Made by a program: the position numbers and the translations under genes | Assembly: GCA_020446665.1 (NCBI GenBank) | Contig: JAGREF010000291.1 | Span: forward strand, 1-7,347 | Direction of reading: 5' to 3' | DNA length: 7,347 nucleotides | From: Sphingomonadaceae bacterium | GTDB taxonomy: Bacteria; Pseudomonadota; Alphaproteobacteria; Sphingomonadales; Sphingomonadaceae | Shown: positions 1-6,035 of the stretch, in pieces | How positions within the stretch are numbered: the stretch's first letter is position 1 | Layout: each line of letters opens with the position of its first letter | Notes under the pieces: model-generated | Databases searched by the model: none | Told to the model about the DNA's origin: nothing | The model's input: only the letters and a program-made list of their open reading frames with translations

Positions 1-20
1 TCCAAGAAGGCGGGACCACC

Positions 21-236
21 TCACTTCGGTGCCATCAGACGCCCCCGGGTGTAGGTAACACTCCACTCCAACAGGTCATTGATCTTGACGTTCAAGGCGT
101 CCTTTAACGCATCAGCGACCGCACCCGTGCCACAGCAGGCATCGAAGAGTGTTAGATCGCAGTGAAGCAACCCCTTTTCTTCCAGCATCTCACGTATGAC
201 GGGAGCGATCGCTTCCTTGTTACCGATAAAGCGCAT
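21..236 (-). pseudogene. Truncated D12-class adenine-specific DNA methyltransferase (N-terminal fragment)
   Basis: The fragment encodes 71 residues resembling the start of a D12-class (Dam-like) N6-adenine DNA methyltransferase, which methylates adenine in a specific DNA site using S-adenosylmethionine. Residues 2-7 (RFIGNK) match the conserved N-terminal motif. Residues 31-41 (FDACCGTGAVA) are the SAM-binding FxGxG-type motif I, and NDL at 53-55 supplies the expected acidic residue after the second strand. The ATG fits the family's usual N-terminus, and an in-frame TGA lies five codons upstream. A TGA at 21-23 ends the frame before the catalytic DPPY motif; intact members are usually 250-350 residues, so this piece should be inactive. 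The rest may continue out of frame beyond the window edge. No restriction endonuclease gene is visible. Family assignment is fairly secure; pseudogene status is inferred from length. Confidence -1.
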
Positions 237-781
237 GATCCGTCGTATTTCTCACCTTGGCTGCAAAGAAGCACATGACATCAAGGCCGTGACCGCCCGG
301 CCTCACTTCCCCGAGGCCATTTCCCCACTCTTTGCGCTAGTATGCGAAGCCGCTGATCGTGTCCACGCAGAAGCAAAATGCTAGTCATACGCTAGGTCAG
401 GAGTCGTGGCAGCCAAAGAGATGCATGATCTTAATTGGAATGCATACACCGGCAAGCAGATCGTCTTTCCTGTCCAACCTGGCCAAAGAGGGCACAGCGC
501 GGTGCACCCCAACTACGACCCAAGCTGACCCCAGTTTGGCAACCTCTGGCCGCTGGCCCTGCCGTCAGCACCTTTCACCAAACTCTAAGCGTGCTTCCAA
601 CCGAACATCACTTTCAATCTGATGATTTTCAACGACATTTTGAACGAACTTTGGCTGGTTCGGTGGGCGGAGCGTGGGTCGAAGGCGCTTCTCTGCCCAA
701 AGTGCCTTAAAAAGCACGAATTGCGCCTTCCCCGCGAAAGGCACTTCCGCCTTAGCATTCAGATTTTCCTAGGGAAAGTAG
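237..781. other. Gene-poor stretch between methyltransferase fragment and tRNA-Thr
   Basis: About 545 bases lie here without a coding region I can support. Open frames on either strand are short, overlap each other in different frames, and show no recognisable domain or convincing ribosome binding site. Base composition is uneven: 601-660 has only 23 G/C in 60 bases, while the genes to the right are clearly GC-rich. Two interleaved inverted repeats occur at 681-746. No integrase, transposase or second copy of the tRNA-Thr 3' end is visible. The position at the 3' end of a tRNA gene and next to a broken methyltransferase suggests decayed island DNA, which is inference. Confidence -1.
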
Positions 782-857
782 TGGTGCCGCTTACGTGACT
801 CGAACACGTGACCCCATCATTACGAATGATGTGCTCTACCAACTGAGCTAAAGCGGC
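782..857 (-). tRNA. tRNA-Thr (anticodon CGT)
   Basis: The minus strand folds into a complete 76-nt cloverleaf including an encoded CCA. The acceptor stem GCCGCTT/AAGCGGC has seven pairs, the D stem is GCTC/GAGC with an AGTTGGTA loop, the anticodon stem CATCA/TGATG closes the loop TTCGTAA, and the T stem ACGTG/CACGT closes TTCGAGT. The anticodon CGT reads ACG (Thr) and the discriminator base is A. It lies 53 bases downstream of tRNA-Cys on the same strand and may share its transcript. This isoacceptor is partly redundant with tRNA-Thr(UGU), and its 3' end faces the gene-poor accessory-looking region, as expected for an integration site. Confidence -1.
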
Positions 858-910
858 ACTCAAGCGGCGGGGAGTGGCGTCCCGCCTATGTTTGCCCTCC
901 TGCAGGAGGA

Positions 911-984
911 TGGAGGCCCGAGCCGGAATCGAACCGGCGTAAACGGATTTGCAGTCCGGTGCGTAACCACTCCGCCATCGGGCC
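911..984 (-). tRNA. tRNA-Cys (anticodon GCA)
   Basis: The minus strand gives a 74-nt cloverleaf with encoded CCA. The acceptor stem GGCCCGA/TCGGGCC has seven pairs, the T stem is GCCGG/CCGGC with loop TTCGATT, and the anticodon loop is CTGCAAA with anticodon GCA. The discriminator base is U, a known identity element for cysteinyl-tRNA synthetase. The D stem has only three clear pairs, and the outermost pair of the anticodon stem is a C-U mismatch. It precedes tRNA-Thr on the same strand and follows the crotonase stop by 98 bases. Confidence -1.
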
Positions 985-1015
985 TCAGCCGCTCGGCGAA
1001 CCGGGCGGGCACCGG

Positions 1016-1044
1016 CCCCTAGCCAATGGCGCGGGGCAATTCAA
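1016..1044 (-). promoter_or_regulatory. Possible tRNA promoter
   Basis: Reading the minus strand, TTGAAT is followed after 17 bases by TAGGGG, about 30 bases before the tRNA-Cys 5' end. The -35-like box is reasonable but the -10-like box is poor, so this is a weak call. A GC-rich stretch follows the -10-like box, which would suit a growth-rate-controlled stable RNA promoter. No convincing terminator separates the crotonase stop from this site, so the tRNAs could also be reached by read-through. Confidence -1.
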
Positions 1045-1082
1045 TCGCTTTCATAACTCCGCGTTCGATCTGTGCGGTGCGA

Positions 1083-1892
1083 TTACACATCGTCGAAATT
1101 TGCCGCGCGCTTCTGCATGGCAGCCATCACTGCTTCAACCTGGTTCTTCGAGCGGATAATCGCATGTTGTTCGCGGCTTTCCTCCATCAACAGGCGATCA
1201 GTATCGTGGTCGCTCATGGCGTTGGAGAGCCGCTTGGCGGCACGAATGGCGTGAGGGTTGCGCGCTGCAATCTCTTTCGCAATCGTCAAGGCCTGCGCCA
1301 GCGGATCTTCGCTGACATGGGTAGCAAAGCCCAATGCGCCGGCTTCCTCTCCACTGAATTCGCGATTCGTATAGACCAGTTCGCGCAGCACATCATCGCG
1401 CACCAGCCCGCGCCACAGGGCATAGCCGCCCATATCGGGCACCAGCCCCCATTTCATTTCCATGATCGAGAGGCGTGCATCGGGCGTGACGACGCGAATG
1501 TCCGCCCCGCTGGCAATTTGCAGTCCGCCACCAAAGCACACGCCATGAATCGCCGCGATCACCGGCACTGGCAGCTTGCGCCACTGCATCGCCACTTGCT
1601 GGAAAATATTGGCATTGCCATGCGTGCGATCGGTCAGGCCATCGCCATCAATCGCACTGTCCCCACCGGCCATACTGGCCATATCGAGCCCGGCACAGAA
1701 GGAGCGGCCTTCGCCCGAAAGCACCACGGCGCGCAAGCCTGCCATGTCATACAATGCCTGCCCGGCTTCGATGATTGCCCGGAACATCGCCGGATCGAGC
1801 GCATTCATCTTGTCCGCGCGAATCAGGCGAACATGCGCAACACCATCTTCACCCATGTCGATGGCGACGCGGTCTTTCTCATGCAATTCCAT
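1083..1892 (-). CDS. Crotonase/enoyl-CoA hydratase family protein
   Basis: This 269-residue protein has the normal length of a crotonase-fold enzyme, which acts on acyl-CoA thioesters in the cytoplasm. The first oxyanion-hole segment is FCAGLD (65-70) and the second is HGVCFGGG (116-123). In enoyl-CoA hydratase two Glu residues catalyse water addition; here the first is replaced by Gln125 (GGGLQ), the second appears kept as Glu145 (IMEMKWGL), and Asp153 (PDMGG) sits near the third acid of dienoyl-CoA isomerases. Classical hydratase activity is therefore doubtful and the substrate is unknown. The ATG at 1892 is chosen because GGGAGAG lies 8 bases upstream and the crotonase domain starts right after it; an upstream extension to 2030 would merely overlap the regulator gene. 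Its start overlaps the upstream regulator's end by 14 bases, implying translational coupling. Family call strong; reaction unresolved. Confidence -1.
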   Translation of the reverse strand: MELHEKDRVAIDMGEDGVAHVRLIRADKMNALDPAMFRAIIEAGQALYDMAGLRAVVLSGEGRSFCAGLDMASMAGGDSAIDGDGLTDRTHGNANIFQQVAMQWRKLPVPVIAAIHGVCFGGGLQIASGADIRVVTPDARLSIMEMKWGLVPDMGGYALWRGLVRDDVLRELVYTNREFSGEEAGALGFATHVSEDPLAQALTIAKEIAARNPHAIRAAKRLSNAMSDHDTDRLLMEESREQHAIIRSKNQVEAVMAAMQKRAANFDDV

Positions 1893-2565
1893 TACTTTCG
1901 CTCTCCCGGTGGGATTGGCAGCAATCACTGCCGCCCGGACCCAGGGAGAGTCGGTAGCCGCCTGCCGGGTCTGTCGCAACCAGTCCGGCGCATCCCGCCT
2001 CTGCCAGTTTGGCGCGCAGGCGCGAGACATGCACCTCTACCCGGTTGGTACCGGGATCATGCGCCAGCCGCCAGACATCAGCGAGCAATTCGCTGCGCGG
2101 CACGGCATCACCCTCTGCCTCTGCCAGCCGCCAAAGCAGCGCAAATTCTCGGGGGTGGAGCGAGAGCCAGCGTCCGTCCGTCCGGGCATCCCGCTGGAAC
2201 AGGTCGAGCATCAGCGGCCCGGCATCGCGCTGGCGGGGCATGGCGGCGGCCTGCCGGGCGACGCGGGCGAGGCGCTGCGCCAATTCGCCCAGTTCGGCTT
2301 CGGGCGGGATTGCATCACCGAAACCTTCCGCCAACAACTCCGCCGTTTCAAAGCCATGTTCCGCCCCAACGATCAGGCAGCGCCGTTTGAGCGTCTGGCG
2401 GTTGGGCAAGTGCGGGCGCGAGCCAGACCGCCAATCCAGTACGATGGGGAAATCGAGGTCGAGCTGCTGCGCATCACCGGAAAGCGCATGCATGCGCCAG
2501 CCATGCGCACGCAAATCCCACCGTTCAGGCGGGCAGGCCCGTTTTGACATCCAGCCAAAGTCCAC
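1879..2565 (-). CDS. OmpR-type winged-helix regulator with degenerate receiver
   Basis: The 228-residue protein has an OmpR/PhoB-type winged-helix DNA-binding domain at about 130-208: LHPREFALL (136-144), a recognition helix around NRVEVHVSRLRAKL (174-187) and the wing TDPAGGYRL (198-206). The first 105 residues look like a shortened receiver. IVLDW (41-45) could be the phosphorylation-site strand and CLIVGA (63-68) the fourth strand, but the N-terminal acidic pair is absent and the usual Lys of the KP motif is replaced (AIPPEAEL, 85-92). It probably works without phosphorylation. The GTG at 2565 is the earliest possible start because TGA lies two codons upstream; ATG at 2550 or 2493 is also possible. 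No histidine kinase gene is nearby. Its stop overlaps the crotonase start, so the crotonase is a plausible target or partner. DNA-binding domain sure; receiver reading inferred. Confidence -1.
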   Translation of the reverse strand: MDFGWMSKRACPPERWDLRAHGWRMHALSGDAQQLDLDFPIVLDWRSGSRPHLPNRQTLKRRCLIVGAEHGFETAELLAEGFGDAIPPEAELGELAQRLARVARQAAAMPRQRDAGPLMLDLFQRDARTDGRWLSLHPREFALLWRLAEAEGDAVPRSELLADVWRLAHDPGTNRVEVHVSRLRAKLAEAGCAGLVATDPAGGYRLSLGPGGSDCCQSHRESESNGIA

Positions 2566-2596
2566 TGATCATGCCCCGAGTTAAACCGGACATGAT

Positions 2597-2608
2597 GCAG
2601 CATGCTGC
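2597..2608. promoter_or_regulatory. 12-bp perfect palindrome upstream of the regulator gene
   Basis: GCAGCATGCTGC is a perfect palindrome lying 32 bases before the GTG start of the winged-helix regulator. This is a position where an autoregulatory operator would act. The 139-base gap also holds an imperfect hairpin (TTAAGGCA at 2673-2680 against TGCCCCTTAA at 2690-2699) just after the alaC stop. That hairpin has no T-tract, so it is not a convincing terminator. A regulatory role is inference. Confidence -1.
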
Positions 2609-2704
2609 CCCCTATTGGCGCAAGATGGGCTGGAGGAGATAGGTCCAAATCGGGACAGGTTTTGCAGGCCACTTAAGGCACGCAATCCCTGCCCCTTAAC
2701 CTTG

Positions 2705-3904
2705 TCAGGCGGCGGAACTGTTGATGCCGAGTGATGCGAAGAAGCGTTTCACATTGCGCGCGGCCTGCCGCAGGCGTTGCTCATTTTCTACCATGGCAAT
2801 ACGCACGAAACCTTCGCCATCCTCGCCATAGCCCACCCCCGGAGCGACTGCGACATCAGCATGGGTCAGCAATTGCTTGGAAAATTCGAGGCTGCCCATA
2901 TCCTTCACAGCCGGTGGCAAAGGTGCCCAGGCAAACATCGACGCTTTGGGCGGGGGAATATCCCAACCCGCGCGGCCAAATGCCTCGACCATCACGTCGC
3001 GCCGCTTCTGATAAAGCTCGCGGTTACGCTCGACGATATCCTGCGGGCCATTAAGCGCGGCACAGGCGGCTGCCTGGATCGGGGTGAAGGCGCCATAATC
3101 GAGATAGGACTTCACCCGGGTCATCGCCGCGATCAGCGCCTTGTTGCCCACCGCGAAGCCCATCCGCCAGCCAGCCATGGAATAGGTCTTGGACATGGAG
3201 GTAAACTCCACTGCCACATCCTTCGCCCCTTTCACCTGCAGGATCGAAGGGGTCGGCTGCCCATCATAATAGAGCTCGGAATAGGCGAGGTCGGACAGGA
3301 TCCAGACCTTGTTTTCCTTCGCCCAGGCCACCAGTCGCTCGTAGAATGCCAGATCGACAACTTCAGCGGTCGGGTTGGAGGGATAGTTCACCACCAGAAT
3401 TGACGGGCGCGGCACGGTAAAGGCCATCGCCTTTTCCAGGCTGCGGAAATAATTCTCATCCGGCGTGGTCGGCACGGAACGGATCGTCGCCCCGGCGATG
3501 ATAAAGCCGAAGGTGTGAATGGGGTAGGACGGATTGGGTGCCAGCACCACATCGCCGGGCGCAGTAATGGCAGTCGCAAGGCTGGCGAGACCTTCCTTGG
3601 ATCCCATGGTCACCACCACTTCGCTTTCCGGATCGAGATCGACGCCGAAACGGCGGGCATAATAATTGGATTGTGCGCGGCGGAGGCCGGGAATCCCCTT
3701 GGACTGCGAATAGCCGTGCGCGCTCGGCTTTTGTGCGACTTCGCACAATTTGTCGATCACGTGCTGGGGCGGCGGCAAGTCAGGATTGCCCATGCCAAGG
3801 TCAATAATGTCGCGGCCCGCCTGACGCGCTTCATGCCGCATGCTGTTAACTTCAGCGATTACATAGGGCGGCAGGCGCTTGATGCGGTAGAATTCGGTAT
3901 CCAT
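2705..3904 (-). CDS. alaC: AlaC-type PLP-dependent aminotransferase (glutamate-pyruvate / LL-DAP-like)
   Basis: This 399-residue class I/II fold-type I aminotransferase uses pyridoxal phosphate and most likely makes alanine from pyruvate and glutamate. It closely resembles E. coli AlaC (YfdZ) as I recall it, with RIKRLPPYV (7-15), MGNPD (38-42), HGYSQSKGIP (63-72), GSKEGLA (101-107) and NPSYPIH (124-130) all in register. Lys239 in SMSKTYSMAGWRMGF forms the cofactor Schiff base, Asn177 and Asp205 (SDLAY) contact the cofactor ring, and Arg368 (VRIA) should bind the substrate carboxylate. The ATG at 3904 is chosen over an upstream one at 3973 because AGGA sits 5 bases ahead and homologues start there. 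It is transcribed divergently from phaC. No terminator follows before the regulator gene 139 bases downstream, so read-through is possible. Related enzymes act in diaminopimelate or methionine pathways, so the exact substrate is less certain than the family. Confidence -1.
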   Translation of the reverse strand: MDTEFYRIKRLPPYVIAEVNSMRHEARQAGRDIIDLGMGNPDLPPPQHVIDKLCEVAQKPSAHGYSQSKGIPGLRRAQSNYYARRFGVDLDPESEVVVTMGSKEGLASLATAITAPGDVVLAPNPSYPIHTFGFIIAGATIRSVPTTPDENYFRSLEKAMAFTVPRPSILVVNYPSNPTAEVVDLAFYERLVAWAKENKVWILSDLAYSELYYDGQPTPSILQVKGAKDVAVEFTSMSKTYSMAGWRMGFAVGNKALIAAMTRVKSYLDYGAFTPIQAAACAALNGPQDIVERNRELYQKRRDVMVEAFGRAGWDIPPPKASMFAWAPLPPAVKDMGSLEFSKQLLTHADVAVAPGVGYGEDGEGFVRIAMVENEQRLRQAARNVKRFFASLGINSSAA

Positions 3905-4065
3905 GGGTTCCTGGCAAAATAGGCTCTGCGCGCATTGTGCGACGCAGACATAATTGTGAAGCAATAAATGCATGGGTGCAATTACCCTCTCGCAATTCTA
4001 TAGCAGGAAAAGAGAGAGGATCCGCAACGATCCCTATGCAACATGCGTCAATTTATGGAGTCACC
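3905..4065. promoter_or_regulatory. Divergent alaC-phaC promoter region
   Basis: This 161-base AT-richer region separates the alaC and phaC start codons and must hold both promoters. I cannot place convincing -35/-10 pairs; TATAGC at 3999-4004 is a candidate -10 for phaC with a poor -35. An operator-like TTGTGC-GAC-GCA lies at 3935-3946. Just before phaC, GGATC (4018-4022) and GATCC (4029-4033) could form a small hairpin in the leader. GGAG at 4057-4060 is a good ribosome binding site for phaC, 5 bases from its ATG. Confidence -1.
3935..3949. promoter_or_regulatory. Operator-like site, TTGTGC-N3-GCA, possible PhaR-type site
   Basis: TTGTGCGACGCAGAC contains the TGC-N3-GCA core found in both palindromes at the phasin promoter, with the same TTG left flank but an imperfect right arm. 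It lies 31 bases upstream of the alaC ATG and about 117 bases upstream of the phaC ATG. If the phasin sites are PhaR-type operators, this could extend the same control to phaC or alaC. The assignment is inference from similarity within the window. Confidence -1.
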
Positions 4066-5955
4066 ATGTCCGGCAAGACAAGTAATCCGACTGATCCCTT
4101 CACTCAATTGCTGGAAATGCAGGCCCGTGCGGCTGAAAGCATGTTCGGCAGTTTCATGCCGCAAGCGGCCCGGCCGAGCGGCACCATGCCCGGCTCGGAT
4201 GACATACAGCAATGGGCCGATGTCGCCACACGCTTGCAAAAGCTTTGGCTGGATTTCCAGAGTGACCGCGCGATCAGGGCACCTGTCGACCTGCCGGGCA
4301 TGCTGGCGGATCCGTCGCAATGGGGCAAGCTGGTGGAAAGCTGGTACAGGCAAATGCCGCTATCCATGCCCGAACGGCAGCAGGCACTGTGGCAGGATAC
4401 GGTCAGCCTGTGGGAGAACATACTCGGGCAGTATGGGCTGGGGTCAAACGCCGATGAAGCAACGGACGGCCAGCCAGAGTTGCCCCGTAAGGACCGTCGC
4501 TTTGCTGATCCCAAATGGCGCGAACAGCCCTTCTTTGCACTGGTGCATCAGACCTATCTGATGCTGGCGGAACAGATCACGGCCATGGTCGATGAAGTAG
4601 ACAATGTCCCGGCTGACAAGCGCGAGCAGCTGCGCTTTGCCACGCGCACGCTGGTGGAAGCGCTCAGTCCGGCGAACTTCCCGCTCACCAATCCGCTGGT
4701 GATGGAACGCACCATGGCAAGCCGGGGCGAAAATCTGGTGAAGGGGCTTGAACATCTGCTGACCGATCTCAAGCGCGGGCAACTGACGCATGTTGACCCC
4801 GACGCTTTCGAACTGGGTCGCAATCTGGCGATCACGCCGGGTAAGGTGATCCACGAAACGCCGCTGTTTCAGGTCATCCAATACAGCCCATCAACGGATG
4901 ACGTACTGGAAGTGCCGCTGGTCATCTTTCCGCCCTGGATCAACCGTTTCTATATTCTCGACCTCAATCCCAAGAAGAGCTTCATCAAATGGGCTGTCGA
5001 CCATGGCCTGACCGTATGCGTGGTCAGCTGGAAATCGGCAGATGCGAGCCTGGCCGACATTACGTGGGACGATTATATCGGCGGCCAGATAGAAGTGATC
5101 GACCTGGTTCGCGACAGGCTCAATGTCGATAGCGTCCACACGATTGGCTATTGCGTGGCAGGCACAACACTGGCGGCGACGCTGGCTGTGCTCGCGCGGC
5201 GCGGGGAAGCGGAGAAGGTGAAGAGCGCGACTTTCTTCACTGCTCAGGTGGATTTTGAAAAGGCAGGGGAGTTGCTGAATTTCATCGATGACGGCCAGTT
5301 GCAGACGATCAGTGGCCTCGCCAAGGATGGCTATGTCGACGGGCGCCTGCTCGCAGCCACTTTCAATCTGCTGCGCGGATCGGACCTGATCTGGTCCTAT
5401 GTCACGAATAATTACCTGCTGGGCGAGGATTACCCCGCCTTTGACCTGCTGCACTGGAATGGTGATGTCACCAATCTCCCGGCCAAGTGGCATCAGGCCT
5501 ATCTGAAAGATCTCTATCGCGACAACAAGCTGGTCCAGCCGGATGCGCTGCATGCGCTCAATACACCGATTGATCTGCGCCGGATCGACACGGCCTGTTA
5601 TGTGCAGGCCGGGGTTGAAGATCACATTGCCCCCGCAGAGAGCGTCTGGCGCTTCATGGAGAAGGCTGGCGGGACCAAACGCTTCCTGCTCGCCGGCTCT
5701 GGCCACATTGCCGGGGTGGTCAACCCACCGGCTGCAGGCAAATATCAATATTGGACCAATGATGGCGAGCCGGGGTCACTGGCCGAATTCAGAGAAGGCG
5801 CGGTGGAAACTCCGGGTAGCTGGTGGCCGGACTGGATCGACTGGATCCGCCAGCAAGACAGCAAAATGATCAAGGCCAAGGGCAAGCGAAAGCCGGGTGC
5901 AAAGGGCGATAAAGTGATCGAGGATGCCCCGGGTCGCTACGTAAAAACCAGATAA
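4066..5955 (+). CDS. phaC: Class I poly(3-hydroxyalkanoate) synthase
   Basis: The 629-residue enzyme polymerises (R)-3-hydroxyacyl-CoA into polyhydroxyalkanoate at the granule surface, releasing CoA. The N-terminal half (about 1-250) is the variable PhaC N-domain, and the alpha/beta-hydrolase catalytic domain follows. The catalytic triad is clear: Cys363 in the lipase-like box GYCVAG, Asp519 in GVEDHIAP, and His547 in SGHIAGVVNPP. The Asp-His spacing of 28 equals that recalled for the Cupriavidus necator enzyme. FPPWINRFYILDL (288-300) and the C-terminal APGRYVK (621-627) are family signatures, and length plus a single subunit gene fit class I. The ATG at 4066 has GGAG 5 bases upstream; earlier in-frame starts (3937, 4036) lack this. 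The C-terminal 30 residues are Lys-rich. The phasin gene follows 112 bases later under its own promoter. No phaA or phaB is in the window. Identification is very secure. Confidence -1.
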   Translation: MSGKTSNPTDPFTQLLEMQARAAESMFGSFMPQAARPSGTMPGSDDIQQWADVATRLQKLWLDFQSDRAIRAPVDLPGMLADPSQWGKLVESWYRQMPLSMPERQQALWQDTVSLWENILGQYGLGSNADEATDGQPELPRKDRRFADPKWREQPFFALVHQTYLMLAEQITAMVDEVDNVPADKREQLRFATRTLVEALSPANFPLTNPLVMERTMASRGENLVKGLEHLLTDLKRGQLTHVDPDAFELGRNLAITPGKVIHETPLFQVIQYSPSTDDVLEVPLVIFPPWINRFYILDLNPKKSFIKWAVDHGLTVCVVSWKSADASLADITWDDYIGGQIEVIDLVRDRLNVDSVHTIGYCVAGTTLAATLAVLARRGEAEKVKSATFFTAQVDFEKAGELLNFIDDGQLQTISGLAKDGYVDGRLLAATFNLLRGSDLIWSYVTNNYLLGEDYPAFDLLHWNGDVTNLPAKWHQAYLKDLYRDNKLVQPDALHALNTPIDLRRIDTACYVQAGVEDHIAPAESVWRFMEKAGGTKRFLLAGSGHIAGVVNPPAAGKYQYWTNDGEPGSLAEFREGAVETPGSWWPDWIDWIRQQDSKMIKAKGKRKPGAKGDKVIEDAPGRYVKTR

Positions 5956-5956
5956 G

Positions 5957-5974
5957 ATGTTGTTATAACGACAT
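5957..5974. repeat. 18-bp near-perfect inverted repeat after the phaC stop
   Basis: ATGTTGTTATAACGACAT begins one base after the phaC stop codon and is palindromic except for one of nine pairs, which would be a G-U pair in RNA. It could form a small hairpin of six pairs followed by TTTCTCT, a weak terminator or mRNA-stabilising end. It could alternatively be a protein-binding site. It is AT-rich and lacks a solid T-tract, so termination would be inefficient. Confidence -1.
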
Positions 5975-5985
5975 TTCTCTGATTA

Positions 5986-6000
5986 TTGTGCACTGCACAA
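5986..6000. promoter_or_regulatory. Operator 1, perfect palindrome upstream of the phasin promoter
   Basis: TTGTGCACTGCACAA is a perfect 15-base palindrome with a single central base, located 8 bases before the -35 box of the phasin promoter. The TGC-N3-GCA core agrees with TGC/GCA-type sites described for PhaR repressors of PHA-producing bacteria. A near copy overlaps the transcription start. PhaR proteins bind PHA and release phasin-gene operators when granules form; assigning PhaR here is inference. Confidence -1.
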
Positions 6001-6007
6001 AAAATGC

Positions 6008-6035
6008 TTGACTTCGCAGGTGCAATGCCTATTTT
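6008..6035 (+). promoter_or_regulatory. Phasin gene promoter
   Basis: TTGACT (6008-6013) and TATTTT (6030-6035) are separated by 16 bases and form a credible sigma70-type promoter in the phaC-phasin gap. Transcription would start near 6042, leaving a leader of about 26 bases with GAGG at 6058-6061. Operator-like palindromes sit directly upstream and across the start point, so repression is the expected control. Confidence -1.

Noticed and set aside
359..710. Overlapping plus-strand frames of 87 and 91 codons in the gene-poor stretch
   Set aside because: They overlap in different frames, are Ser/Thr/Arg-rich, match nothing I recognise and have no good ribosome binding site.
622..798. 58-codon plus-strand frame containing a CPKC motif
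   Set aside because: The CPKCLKKH segment hints at a zinc ribbon, but the frame runs into the tRNA-Thr gene, is not preceded by a clear ribosome binding site and has no second Cys pair.
1026..2390. 454-codon open frame on the plus strand opposite the crotonase and regulator genes
   Set aside because: It is a GC-rich shadow lying across two recognisable minus-strand genes. Its translation is low complexity (His/Arg/Pro-rich), with no domain and no ribosome binding site.
1576..2584. Other long plus-strand open frames (1576-2547, 2009-2584)
   Set aside because: Both are antisense to the winged-helix regulator and crotonase, with no recognisable family and mutual overlap.
3937..4065. Upstream start extending PhaC by 43 residues
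   Set aside because: The added residues lack phasin-binding or PhaC similarity and the start has no ribosome binding site, whereas ATG 4066 has GGAG at ideal spacing.
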